Shown: piece after piece, positions 26,298-35,262 of the stretch
Layout of the letters: every line of letters begins with the position of its first letter
How positions within the stretch are numbered: the stretch's first letter is position 1
DNA from: Chryseobacterium vrystaatense
GTDB taxonomy: Bacteria > Bacteroidota > Bacteroidia > Flavobacteriales > Weeksellaceae
Length of the DNA: 64,000 nucleotides
Reading direction: 5' to 3'
Assembly (NCBI RefSeq): GCF_000737765.1
Contig: NZ_JPRI01000003.1
Location: 124,001-188,000, forward strand
Program-made: the position numbers and the translations under genes
Notes under the pieces: model-generated
Databases searched by the model: none
Seen by the model: the letters and a program-made list of their open reading frames with translations, nothing else
Told to the model about the DNA's origin: nothing

Positions 26298-28223
26298 ATG
26301 AGAAAATTTTATCTTCTAATTCTGGGCTTTTTGATCTTCCAGCCATTCCATAGCCAGGTACAGGAACAAAATATTGAAATGAAAGGACTCATCACAAAAG
26401 AGATGAATGCCTTTTCAAAGAAAATGATCACCTATAACACCAATCCCAATACTTTAAATTATGATCTTCAGTATCAGAGGATGAATGTTAGTTTAGATCC
26501 TGCAGTATACAATATTTCAGGTTCTGTCACTTCTCATTTTAAACCCAATCAGAGTATGGGCAGCATTTATTTTGATCTGTCTGATATTCTGGTGGTATCT
26601 CAGGTGGAGTACCACGGAACTAATCTGATATTCCAGCAGCTTCCTACCAAAGAGATTAAAATAGATTTTCCGGCCTCAATTCCAGCCAATACCCTGGATT
26701 CGCTAACGATCCATTACTCAGGTGCTCCTTCTGCTGGAAATGCTTTTACCACAACCACCCAGAGCGGAACACCTATTTTGTGTACGTTAAGTGAGCCTTA
26801 CGGTGCGCAGGATTGGTTTCCCACAAAACAGAGCATGAATGATAAGATCGAAAGATTTGATTTTAAAATCACCACACCATCACAATATAATGTGGCTGCC
26901 AACGGAAAACTGATGTCTGAAACAACACTTCCGGGTAGTCAGAAACTAACATTTTGGAGAACGGCCTATCCTACAGCGGCTTATCTGATCGCGCTTTCTA
27001 TCACCAATTTTGTGAAACTCAATGATACGATGGGTAATCCTCCGTTTCCATTTGTGAATTATATTTATCCTTCCACACAGGCGAATGCAGCAAGTATGGC
27101 TAATATCGAATGGACCAAGCAGATCATGAATACTTTCGAAACCTATTTTGGACCTTATCCTTTCCGGAATGAAAAGTACGGACATATGGAGTTCAAGTTC
27201 AACGGAGGAATGGAACATCAGACCATGTCTTCTATGGGAAGCTGGAGCAAAGGACTGATCGCCCATGAGCTGGCCCATCAGTGGTTTGGGGACAAGGTGA
27301 CCTGTGGTGCATGGAACGATATATGGCTGAATGAAGGATTCGCCACATTCGGAGCTGGTCTTGCCAATGAGAAATTACTCATGACCCCTGCGGAATTTAA
27401 GAATTTTCTCTTGGGAGAAATCAACAATATTACCTCTGCTTCGGATGGTTCTACCTATGTGCCTGATTCAGAACTTGCCAGCGTAAGCAGGATATTCAGT
27501 AACAGGCTTACCTACGCAAAAGGAGCCTATATTTTGAGAATGATCAAGTGGATCCTGGGTGATGATGCCTTTTATCAGGCGGTAAGAGATTATCATGGGA
27601 GACCCAATTTAGCATACAGCTATGCGAGAACGGCAGATTTTAATGCCTCACTCCTTCAGTCTACAGGAAAAGATTTTACGGGATTTTTTAATGACTGGCT
27701 TTATGGTGAAGGTTATCCAACTTATACCACCAAATGGAAACAGACCGGAAATAATATTTTTTTCAAAGTTTCACAGACGCAGAGCAATGCTTCAGTAAGC
27801 TTTTTTGAAATGCCATTACCGGTTAAAGTAAATGGAGCAGGGGGGCAGACTGCTTATTTTGTGTTGAATAATACTTCCAACAATCAGGGTTTTTTAGAAG
27901 CTGTTTCCTTTCCTGTTACCAGCGTTGAATTCAATTATGATTATCAAATCCTGGAAAAAAATTCAATAGTTGTTCAGGATAATACGTTAAGCGTATCTTC
28001 TGTGGAGAAGGATGATTTTGCTTTATATCCAAACCCTGCAAAAAATGAACTCTATTTAAAAGGTGTTGACAGGTCTGTAGACTATTCAATTCATGCTGTA
28101 GATGGTAAACTGGTAAGAAAAGACAAATATGTGCCAGGAAAAGCAATCGGAATTTCAGAACTGGTTCCCGGCACCTATATTTTTTCAGTTAAAGAACAAT
28201 CTGTTAAATTTATAAAACACTAA
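26298..28223 (+). CDS. M1 family aminopeptidase with T9SS sorting domain, copy 1
   Basis: The start is placed at 26298 (MRKFYLLILGFLIFQPFHSQ, signal peptide); a start at 26250 would lie inside the dacB terminator. The 641-residue zinc metallopeptidase has the exopeptidase motif GGMEH in place of the usual GAMEN. The zinc site is HELAH (323-327) plus the glutamate in WLNEGFATF. A T9SS type A domain (YPNPAKNELYLKG, then GTYIFSVKEQ) closes the protein. It is probably secreted or attached to the cell surface and feeds on peptides. The neighbouring gene at 28478 is a close tandem copy. Confidence 0.9.
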   Translation: MRKFYLLILGFLIFQPFHSQVQEQNIEMKGLITKEMNAFSKKMITYNTNPNTLNYDLQYQRMNVSLDPAVYNISGSVTSHFKPNQSMGSIYFDLSDILVVSQVEYHGTNLIFQQLPTKEIKIDFPASIPANTLDSLTIHYSGAPSAGNAFTTTTQSGTPILCTLSEPYGAQDWFPTKQSMNDKIERFDFKITTPSQYNVAANGKLMSETTLPGSQKLTFWRTAYPTAAYLIALSITNFVKLNDTMGNPPFPFVNYIYPSTQANAASMANIEWTKQIMNTFETYFGPYPFRNEKYGHMEFKFNGGMEHQTMSSMGSWSKGLIAHELAHQWFGDKVTCGAWNDIWLNEGFATFGAGLANEKLLMTPAEFKNFLLGEINNITSASDGSTYVPDSELASVSRIFSNRLTYAKGAYILRMIKWILGDDAFYQAVRDYHGRPNLAYSYARTADFNASLLQSTGKDFTGFFNDWLYGEGYPTYTTKWKQTGNNIFFKVSQTQSNASVSFFEMPLPVKVNGAGGQTAYFVLNNTSNNQGFLEAVSFPVTSVEFNYDYQILEKNSIVVQDNTLSVSSVEKDDFALYPNPAKNELYLKGVDRSVDYSIHAVDGKLVRKDKYVPGKAIGISELVPGTYIFSVKEQSVKFIKH

Positions 28224-28413
28224 ATAAATACATTAATTATGTATTTATTTTTAATAAAATGCATAAATAGATTTTAAATTGTTAAAATAAAACATATTTT
28301 GTTCTTGCTTATGATTAAATAAAATGATGTATTATTTGAAATAACATGAATTAAATATTATAATATATCACAAATTGATACTATTTTTTAGGTAAATATA
28401 ATTGTTTATGAAA

Positions 28414-28446
28414 AAAAACCTTTTAATCAATGATTGAAAGGTTTTT
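28414..28446 (+). terminator. Hairpin terminator between the two M1 genes
   Basis: Arms AAAAACCTTT (28414-28423) and AAAGGTTTTT (28437-28446) around AATCAATGATTG. It is nearly the same sequence as the hairpin at 26234, so it appears to have been duplicated with the gene. Confidence 0.75.
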
Positions 28447-28477
28447 GTTTATATTTATGCGCATAATTTTACCGTAA

Positions 28478-30415
28478 ATGAAAACACTTTATCTTTTGAT
28501 TCTGAGTCTGTTGCTTCCGCAGGTAGTTTACAGCCAGAATAACCACGATCATAATATTGAGAAGAAAGGATTGGTTGCACAGGAAATGAAATCCTTTGCA
28601 AAAAAAATGATCACTTACAACGTGAATCCCAATACTTCAAACTATGATCTTCAATACCAGAGGATGGATATTGCTCTTGATCCTGCAGTCTACAATATTT
28701 CAGGGTCTGTGACTTCTCATTTCAAACCAAATCAGATGATGAGCAGTATTTACTTTGATCTTACAGATGATCTTACCGTCTCTCAGGTGAAGTACCACGG
28801 AGCAGATTTAACGTTTCAACAGCTCCCTACAAAAGAAGTAAAAATAGATTTTCCAGCTTCTCTTCCGGCCAATACACTGGATTCTCTGACGATTAATTAT
28901 TCAGGGGCTCCTGCTACTACTTATAATGCTTTTTTTAATGGTAATCAAGGCACACAGCAAACACCAGTTCTTTCTACATTAAGTGAGCCTTATGGCGCGC
29001 AGGATTGGTTCCCAACCAAACAGAGTCTTAATGATAAAATTGAAAGATTTGATTTTAAAATCACAACTCCATCACAATATAACGTAGCAGCGAATGGTAA
29101 GCTGATGTCCGAAACGACACTTCCGGGAGGAAAGAAACTGACTTTCTGGAGAACGGCTTATCCTACAGCAGCGTATCTTATCGCACTTTCTATTACCAAC
29201 TTTACAAAATTAAACAGCACCATTGGAAATCCGCCTTTTCCGTTTGTGAATTATGTATTCCCTTCTACGAATTCCAATGCTGCAAAAATGGCCAATATAG
29301 AATGGACGAAACAGATCATGACCATATTTGAAGAGTACTTAGGACCTTATCCGTTCCGTAACGAAAAATACGGACATATGGAATTCCAGTGGGGAGGCGG
29401 TATGGAACATCAGACCATGTCTTCTATGGGTACCTGGGGAAGGGATATTATTGCCCACGAACTGGCTCATCAGTGGTTTGGAGACAAAGTAACCTGTAAA
29501 ACCTGGAATGATATCTGGCTGAATGAAGGTTTTGCAACGTTTGGAGAACATTTGGCAAACGAAAAACTGTTGATGACGAATGCTCAGTTTATGAATTATT
29601 TGGTTGGTGAGAAAAGCACAATTACAAGTAATCCGGGAGGAAGTACCTATGTTTCAGATGCTGAACTGTCCAATTCAAACACGATCTTCAGCAGCAGACT
29701 TTCGTATGCCAAAGGAGGGTATATTGTAAGAATGATCAAATGGATCTTAGGAGATGCAGCTTTCTATCAGGCGGTAAAAGACTATCATGCAAGACCGAAT
29801 CTGGCCTATGGATATGCAAGTACGGCAGATTTTAAGGCTTCATTTCTACAGTCCAGCGGAAAAGACCTTACCGAATTTTTCAATGACTGGCTTTATGGAC
29901 AGGGATACCCTACCTATAACATCAAATGGAGACAGACCGGAAACCAGATCTTCTTTAAGGCCGGACAGACACAAAGTAACGCTTCAGTAAGCTTTTTTGA
30001 AATGCCGTTACCGATCAAAGTAAACGGAACAGGAGGTCAGGTTGCTTATTATGTTTTGAACCACACCACAAATAATCAGGGTTTCCTTGAAACAGTACCT
30101 TTCCCTGTTGCCAGCGTTCAATTCAATTATGAGCATCAGATTTTAGATAAAAATTCAACGGTGGTTCAGGATAATACGTTGAGCGTATCTTCTGTTGAGA
30201 AAGACGATTTTGCACTGTATCCGAATCCTGCTACAAATGAATTGTATTTGAAAGGACTTGACAAGCAAGCTGAATATTCAATCCATTCTATTGATGGGAA
30301 ACTGATCAGGACAGATGTATATCAGCCAGGAAAATCAGTTGGAATTTCAGACCTTGTGCCGGGGACGTATATCTTTACGGTTCAGGAGAAAAATATTAAA
30401 TTTTTAAAACATTAA
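28478..30415 (+). CDS. M1 family aminopeptidase with T9SS sorting domain, copy 2
   Basis: A 645-residue paralogue of the preceding gene, similar over its whole length; I estimate roughly three-quarters identity by eye. It has signal peptide MKTLYLLILSLLLPQVVYS, GGMEH (307-311), zinc site HELAH (327-331) with E350 in WLNEGFATFGEHL, and a T9SS domain (YPNPATNELYLKG). It differs by a short insertion rich in Asn/Gln near residues 147-162. Both copies keep all catalytic residues, so they may differ in specificity or expression. A terminator follows at 30439. Confidence 0.9.
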   Translation: MKTLYLLILSLLLPQVVYSQNNHDHNIEKKGLVAQEMKSFAKKMITYNVNPNTSNYDLQYQRMDIALDPAVYNISGSVTSHFKPNQMMSSIYFDLTDDLTVSQVKYHGADLTFQQLPTKEVKIDFPASLPANTLDSLTINYSGAPATTYNAFFNGNQGTQQTPVLSTLSEPYGAQDWFPTKQSLNDKIERFDFKITTPSQYNVAANGKLMSETTLPGGKKLTFWRTAYPTAAYLIALSITNFTKLNSTIGNPPFPFVNYVFPSTNSNAAKMANIEWTKQIMTIFEEYLGPYPFRNEKYGHMEFQWGGGMEHQTMSSMGTWGRDIIAHELAHQWFGDKVTCKTWNDIWLNEGFATFGEHLANEKLLMTNAQFMNYLVGEKSTITSNPGGSTYVSDAELSNSNTIFSSRLSYAKGGYIVRMIKWILGDAAFYQAVKDYHARPNLAYGYASTADFKASFLQSSGKDLTEFFNDWLYGQGYPTYNIKWRQTGNQIFFKAGQTQSNASVSFFEMPLPIKVNGTGGQVAYYVLNHTTNNQGFLETVPFPVASVQFNYEHQILDKNSTVVQDNTLSVSSVEKDDFALYPNPATNELYLKGLDKQAEYSIHSIDGKLIRTDVYQPGKSVGISDLVPGTYIFTVQEKNIKFLKH

Positions 30416-30438
30416 AAAATATTTTAAATAATTAATGG

Positions 30439-30461
30439 AAACGGACTTTAAGTCCGTTTTT
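30439..30461 (+). terminator. Terminator / dispersed palindrome after the M1 pair
   Basis: AAACGGACTT and AAGTCCGTTT arms around one base, with a T run. It belongs to the same palindrome family as 15511 and 58911, with A in place of G at the variable position. Confidence 0.8.
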
Positions 30462-30508
30462 GTTATTTTGAAATTAAAACTTTAAACCTATTACAAAAAC
30501 TAAAATCC

Positions 30509-31081
30509 ATGAAAATCTTACTTGCTTTTTGTCTTTTTGGAAGCACAATGCTGTTCTCGCAACTGGAGAATTGTAATCTGGAAAAATCTGAATTTATAGA
30601 TGTCCGTGCAGTTGATAAAAATGATATCCTGTGTATTGCTAAAAATTCCGGAAAACCCAATACCGTCTTTTATACGCTGGCCAGCTGGTGTAAACCTTGT
30701 ATAGAACATTTGCCTGATGCACTGAAACTTGAAAATGATTTCAATACTCAGGTATATATAGTTTTGGTAGAATCTGAAGACAATATGAAAGTGAAATTGG
30801 CTATGAGCATTGTTAAAAAAAGATCTGAACTGGCTAATATGTTGGTTTTAAAAAATACAGTGTATGGAGACGCTGTAAAAAAGCGGAACAAAATTTTTGC
30901 AAAACAAATTACTCCGCCAAACTTTGAAACCATTCCTGATTTTTCAAAATTTATTGTAGTGAACAATCAGGGAGAGGTAAAGATGGTCACCAACTGGAAA
31001 GATTATAGAAAATTGGATAATAAAAATAAGGAGGGTGTTCAGGAGATGCTATCACATACAGTAATTCCATTGTTAAAATAA
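30509..31081 (+). CDS. Secreted thioredoxin-fold protein
   Basis: A 190-residue protein with signal peptide MKILLAFCLFGSTMLFSQ. Its thioredoxin-like core has the redox pair in ASWCKPC (C61, C64), preceded by VFYTL and followed by FIVVNNQGEVK in the position of the cis-Pro/beta-hairpin part. It resembles periplasmic TlpA/ResA-type oxidoreductases of Bacteroidota. The partner protein is not evident from the neighbours. It converges with the cupin gene at a shared terminator. Confidence 0.75.
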   Translation: MKILLAFCLFGSTMLFSQLENCNLEKSEFIDVRAVDKNDILCIAKNSGKPNTVFYTLASWCKPCIEHLPDALKLENDFNTQVYIVLVESEDNMKVKLAMSIVKKRSELANMLVLKNTVYGDAVKKRNKIFAKQITPPNFETIPDFSKFIVVNNQGEVKMVTNWKDYRKLDNKNKEGVQEMLSHTVIPLLK

Positions 31082-31107
31082 TTTTAAGATTAAACGTATA
31101 ATGAATC

Positions 31108-31132
31108 AGCTTTCAGATCAGAAAGCTTTTTT
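31108..31132. terminator. Terminator between convergent genes
   Basis: Stem AGCTTTC (31108-31114) with GAAAGCT (31121-31127) and a T run on the plus strand. It overlaps the stop codon of the leftward cupin gene. Confidence 0.65.
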
Positions 31133-31991
31133 GTTTTCTTACTGCGCGGGCAGCTCTTACTCTCGCGGTTTTTGCTTTATATCTGAACCACCTTTCCTTG
31201 AAGATTCTGCGCATGATATTATCAAAATTGCGTGTGACCACCATATTTTTGAAGCCCCGCCATTTTTCAAGAAGACTGGATGGAAGCGCTCTTACAGAAA
31301 CAGAATATCCTTCAGTTTCATATTGTATATAATGCCACCATCCGGAAGGGATATAAAGGGTTTCGCCAGGCTTTAGTACAGCTTCGTAACCATCTAAATA
31401 GAGCAGGGCAGGGAATTCTCTGTAATCAGGATCTTTGATATTAGGGAGACTGTGAAAGTTGTAGGGTAGTTTATACATCAGATCCGACTGTTCCCAGGGG
31501 AAAAGCCAGATTCTTTTGATTCCGTGGAACTGGGTGATAAAAACATGGGACATATCAATATCAATATGATTTCTGGTGATGGAACCTTCACCCCCGAAAA
31601 ACATGAAAGGAAGCCATTTTAGTATTTTTCCATTCGTAACATCATTATAATAAAGGTCTTCTTTAAGTTCCGGTTTTATGGTAAGCAGATTGAATAAAAA
31701 AAGGCGGTGTTCCGTTGGAGCTGTGCTTATCAGATCCAGATATTCTGAAAATGTAGTCTGTCCGACAGGACTGCTTGCCACTTTATCAAGAGATTCCAGC
31801 TCGCTTCCGTAGATATTCACTTTATGATTGCCTGCGATTTCCTTGAAATACTCATAATTCCATTTTTTGAAAGCAGGACTTTCCGGATCTACAAAATCTT
31901 CCATAATAACGGGAAGGCGCGGTTTCATATGTTTACTGATAAAGTTTCTGGAACTTATTCTGTTTACTTTTTCTATCGGAGTCAGTCTCAT
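31113..31991 (-). CDS. Cupin-like (JmjC/Cupin_8) dioxygenase-type protein
   Basis: The start is taken at the ATG at 31991 (MRLTPIEKVNRISSRNF). A possible TTG at 32012 falls inside the promoter -7 box. The 292-residue protein has the Fe(II) facial triad H142-x-D144 in RNHIDIDMSH and H220 in IPSGWWHYIQY, as in JmjC/FIH-type 2-oxoglutarate oxygenases. Bacterial members are thought to hydroxylate proteins or small molecules; the substrate is unknown. The C-terminus is unusually basic (KTARVRAARAVRKQK). The gene is monocistronic and divergent from kbl. Confidence 0.82.
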   Translation of the reverse strand: MRLTPIEKVNRISSRNFISKHMKPRLPVIMEDFVDPESPAFKKWNYEYFKEIAGNHKVNIYGSELESLDKVASSPVGQTTFSEYLDLISTAPTEHRLFLFNLLTIKPELKEDLYYNDVTNGKILKWLPFMFFGGEGSITRNHIDIDMSHVFITQFHGIKRIWLFPWEQSDLMYKLPYNFHSLPNIKDPDYREFPALLYLDGYEAVLKPGETLYIPSGWWHYIQYETEGYSVSVRALPSSLLEKWRGFKNMVVTRNFDNIMRRIFKERWFRYKAKTARVRAARAVRKQKSFLI

Positions 31992-32009
31992 ATTCCTCAG
32001 TTTAAAAAG

Positions 32010-32017
32010 CAAATATA
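32010..32017 (-). promoter_or_regulatory. Candidate -7 promoter box of the cupin gene
   Basis: The minus strand reads TATATTTG, an exact TAnnTTTG match, 19 bases before the ATG at 31991. Its position argues against the upstream TTG as start. Confidence 0.5.
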
Positions 32018-32151
32018 AATAATATCCTACTAAATCAGTAGACTAATAGTGTTAAAACTGAATTTGAATTCTATTTTTAGAATAAAACTTTTAAAAGCTG
32101 ATATTTTACCGCCTTTTTATTAAATTAGCGCATCTAAAAATTTACTAAAAA

Positions 32152-33348
32152 ATGATCTCTGAAAAATATCTTCAACATTTACAGAACGAACTGCAAAACA
32201 TTGAAAATGACGGTCTTTATAAAAGAGAAAGAATCATCACTTCCCAGCAGAGTGCAGAAATAGAAGCGAACGGAAAAAAACTTCTGAACTTCTGTGCCAA
32301 TAATTATCTGGGTCTGTCCAACAATCCGGAGGTGATGAAAGCATCTCAGGACATGATAGCATCTCACGGATACGGAATGTCATCTGTACGTTTTATCTGC
32401 GGGACACAGGATATCCACAAGCAGTTAGAGAAAAAGATTGCTGATTTCTTAGGCCTTGAAGACACCATTTTGTATGCTGCGTGTTTTGATGCAAACGGAG
32501 GGGTTTTTGAACCTTTGTTTACAGAAGAAGATGCGATTATTTCAGACGAACTGAATCATGCTTCAATCATCGATGGGGTACGTCTATGTAAATCGGCAAG
32601 ATACCGTTACAAAAACAATAATATGGCAGATCTTGAAGCTCAGTTAATAGCTGCTTCTGAAAAAGATCACCGTTTCAAAATCATCGTTACAGACGGAGTT
32701 TTCTCTATGGATGGTATTGTAGCTGATCTGAAAGGTGTATGTGACCTTGCAGATAAATACAATGCTCTGGTAATGGTGGATGACTCTCATGCAACAGGTT
32801 TCATCGGGAAAACAGGCCGTGGAACTCATGAAGCCAATGAAGTAATGGGTAGAGTAGATATTATTACTTCTACATTAGGAAAAGCTTTAGGTGGTGCTTT
32901 GGGAGGATTTACATCCGGTAAAAAAGAAATCATCGATATGCTGAGACAGCGTTCCCGTCCTTATTTATTCTCCAATTCATTAGCGCCGGGTATTGTAGGT
33001 GCTGCCCTGAAAGTATTGGATATGATCTCTGATGATACATCACTTCGTGATCAGGTGATGGAAAATGCAGAGTATTTCAGAAAAGAGATGGTGGCTAAAG
33101 GATTTGATATTCCTGAAGGTGATGCTGCGATTGTTCCGGTAATGCTGTATGATGCTCCTCTTGCTCAGAAAATGGCTGAAAAGCTTATGCATGAAGGTAT
33201 CTACGTGATCGGGTTCTTCTATCCGGTGGTACCGAAAGGAAAAGCCAGAATCAGAGTACAGCTTTCTGCTGCCCATACAAGAGCACACCTTGATAAGGCT
33301 ATTGTTGCTTTTGAAAAAGTAGGAAAAGAGCTTGGTGTTATCTCTTAA
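32152..33348 (+). CDS. kbl: Glycine C-acetyltransferase (2-amino-3-ketobutyrate CoA ligase)
   Basis: A 398-residue PLP enzyme of the alpha-oxoamine synthase family, full length. The PLP lysine is K244 in [11 protein letters not shown]210 and H213 in VDDSHATG hold the cofactor, and the N-terminal [14 protein letters not shown] block is typical of Kbl. It cleaves 2-amino-3-ketobutyrate with CoA to glycine and acetyl-CoA in threonine breakdown. The threonine dehydrogenase partner is not adjacent. It may be followed by read-through into the small secreted protein 31 bases on. Confidence 0.92.
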   Translation: MISEKYLQHLQNELQNIENDGLYKRERIITSQQSAEIEANGKKLLNFCANNYLGLSNNPEVMKASQDMIASHGYGMSSVRFICGTQDIHKQLEKKIADFLGLEDTILYAACFDANGGVFEPLFTEEDAIISDELNHASIIDGVRLCKSARYRYKNNNMADLEAQLIAASEKDHRFKIIVTDGVFSMDGIVADLKGVCDLADKYNALVMVDDSHATGFIGKTGRGTHEANEVMGRVDIITSTLGKALGGALGGFTSGKKEIIDMLRQRSRPYLFSNSLAPGIVGAALKVLDMISDDTSLRDQVMENAEYFRKEMVAKGFDIPEGDAAIVPVMLYDAPLAQKMAEKLMHEGIYVIGFFYPVVPKGKARIRVQLSAAHTRAHLDKAIVAFEKVGKELGVIS

Positions 33349-33379
33349 TTAAAACCATAAAATTATTTAAAACAGGTTT

Positions 33380-33901
33380 ATGAAAAAAATACTTCTGATT
33401 ATAGGTTTTGTATGTTTTCAAAGTTTCTCTGCACAGAGCATTATGGATTTCGATCTTAAAAATGTGGAATTGCAGGGGATGAAACCTGCTACAATAAATA
33501 AAGAAATGAAAGATATCGGGATTACAAAGACCCCTTTTGTGACTGATAATCCCGATATTATTTCAAAAATTGAAGGCCCGGAAACAGCGGCTACCATAAA
33601 AAATTTCTACACCTTTACATATAATAATACAAGAAGAAATGATGGCGGGGTGATGGTTTATGAGTTTAAAACAAAAAATGATCTGGATGCATTTCTTGGC
33701 AAAAACTTTGAGCAGTCCAATTCCAGAACTTTAGTAAAAGGTCTGTTCTGCATTACTGTCTGGAGCGATTATGGCCGGCAGATAAAAGGTGAGGAGACCA
33801 GCGAAGACCACCTGAATAAACTGGAAAAATACTACGTTAATCTGGGTGCAAAAAAGGTAAAGCTGCAAGAAATGGAGCCTGTGGAGGCTACCGACCAATA
33901 A
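33380..33901 (+). CDS. Secreted protein of unknown function
   Basis: A 173-residue protein with signal peptide MKKILLIIGFVCFQSFSAQ. The mature part has no recognised domain. It contains a TFTYNNTRRNDGGVMVYEF strand-rich core and a charged C-terminus. It lies between kbl and the HemJ-like gene with short gaps (31 and 16 bases) on the same strand, so it is probably transcribed with them. Confidence 0.65.
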   Translation: MKKILLIIGFVCFQSFSAQSIMDFDLKNVELQGMKPATINKEMKDIGITKTPFVTDNPDIISKIEGPETAATIKNFYTFTYNNTRRNDGGVMVYEFKTKNDLDAFLGKNFEQSNSRTLVKGLFCITVWSDYGRQIKGEETSEDHLNKLEKYYVNLGAKKVKLQEMEPVEATDQ

Positions 33902-33917
33902 TTTTTTATATCTACTG

Positions 33918-34469
33918 ATGCTTTATACAATAATCAAAGCACTGCATATCATCTTTATGGTAAGCTATTTTGCGGGAATTTTTTATCTCGTTAGAATTTT
34001 CGTTTACTACAAGGACACGGATGAATTTGCTGACGAAAAAAAGAAGATACTCAGAGAACAGTATACTTTCATGGCCAGAAGACTGTGGAACATTATAACG
34101 GTTCCTGCCGGTGTGATTATGGCGGTTTGTGGAATTGTGATGATCTTTCTGAATACCGGACTGATGAAGATGCCGTGGTTTCATCTCAAGCTGACGTTCC
34201 TGATTGGTCTGGCTATTTATCATTACTGGTGCTGGAAGAAAGTACTGAAACTGAAAGAACTGAACGGCGAAACGATAGAAACCCCCAATATCAAATTGAG
34301 GCAGGCCAACGAGATCGCAACATTCATTCTGTTTCTTGTCGTGTTCACAGTGATTCTGAAATCTTCAGTAATTGAGTATTGGTGGCAATTAATCGGAGGA
34401 TTTTTCGTTCTTGTATTTCTGATCATGATGACCGTAAAATTGGTTAATAAGAATAAAAAAAACAAATAA
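33918..34469 (+). CDS. HemJ-like / CopD family membrane protein
   Basis: A 183-residue protein with about five hydrophobic segments. The N-terminal motif KALHIIFMVSYFAGIFYLVR carries a conserved His and Arg, and a later WFHLKLTFLIGLAIYHYW carries His and Lys. This is the pattern of HemJ, the membrane protoporphyrinogen IX oxidase of many Gram-negative bacteria lacking HemG and HemY, often annotated as CopD family in Bacteroidota. It would act in the penultimate haem-synthesis step. The assignment rests on motif pattern only. Confidence 0.6.
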   Translation: MLYTIIKALHIIFMVSYFAGIFYLVRIFVYYKDTDEFADEKKKILREQYTFMARRLWNIITVPAGVIMAVCGIVMIFLNTGLMKMPWFHLKLTFLIGLAIYHYWCWKKVLKLKELNGETIETPNIKLRQANEIATFILFLVVFTVILKSSVIEYWWQLIGGFFVLVFLIMMTVKLVNKNKKNK

Positions 34470-34529
34470 TTGTGAAACGTAGAGTGTAGACATGAATACA
34501 TTCTGCTTTTTACATTGTACTAAAAAACT

Positions 34530-35258
34530 ATGATTGCAATTTTAAAGAAGGAACTTTGGAGTTACTTTGGAAACTGGAGCGCGTGGATAATTATCGGTGC
34601 ATTCAGTCTGATAACAGCTCTTTTCCTGTTTTTTTTCGAAAATGATTCTAATATTTTCGATATCGGGATGGCCTCTCTTCAGAGCTATTTCGTATTGGTT
34701 CCGTGGCTGCTGATGTTTATTATTCCTGCACTTTCTATGAAGACTTTTGCGGAAGAACAGCAGACGGGAACGCTAAACTGGCTATTTTCACAACCTTTAA
34801 AAGTTTCAGACCTCGTAGCGGGTAAGTTTCTTTCGGTATGGATTGTTGGGGTTTTATGCCTTATCCCATCGCTTATTTATCTTTATACCGTATATGTTTT
34901 AGGCGTTCCTGCTGGTAATATTGACCTGGGAATGACCTTCGGCAGTTATATTGGTCTGATCGTATTAATTGCTGCTTTCTCAGGAGTTGGGATATTGGCT
35001 TCTTCACTGTCTCAGAACCAGATCATGGCTTACCTTTTGGGGGTTTTCATGTGTTTTATCATGTATTTCGGAATCGAGCAGCTGGCCAGCTATAAGCTGT
35101 TGGGAGGTGCAGATTTTATTCTTCAGAATATAGGTTTTTATCAGCATTTTCTAGGCTTTACCAGAGGTCTTATTGACCTTAAAGATGTTGCTTATTTTAT
35201 TCTGATCATTGGTGCTACGTTATTATTGTCTAACCATTTTATCACTAAAAAGAAGTAG
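34530..35258 (+). CDS. gldF: Gliding motility ABC permease GldF
   Basis: A 242-residue ABC-2 type permease with six hydrophobic segments. The GldF-typical start MIAILKKELWSYFGNWSAWI and the SMKTFAEEQQTGTLNWLFSQPL motif between the first helices are both present. With GldG, and with the ATPase GldA encoded elsewhere, it forms the transporter first found as necessary for gliding in Flavobacterium johnsoniae. The gldG gene follows four bases later. Flavobacteria that do not visibly glide also keep these genes. Confidence 0.9.
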   Translation: MIAILKKELWSYFGNWSAWIIIGAFSLITALFLFFFENDSNIFDIGMASLQSYFVLVPWLLMFIIPALSMKTFAEEQQTGTLNWLFSQPLKVSDLVAGKFLSVWIVGVLCLIPSLIYLYTVYVLGVPAGNIDLGMTFGSYIGLIVLIAAFSGVGILASSLSQNQIMAYLLGVFMCFIMYFGIEQLASYKLLGGADFILQNIGFYQHFLGFTRGLIDLKDVAYFILIIGATLLLSNHFITKKK

Positions 35259-35262
35259 CATT

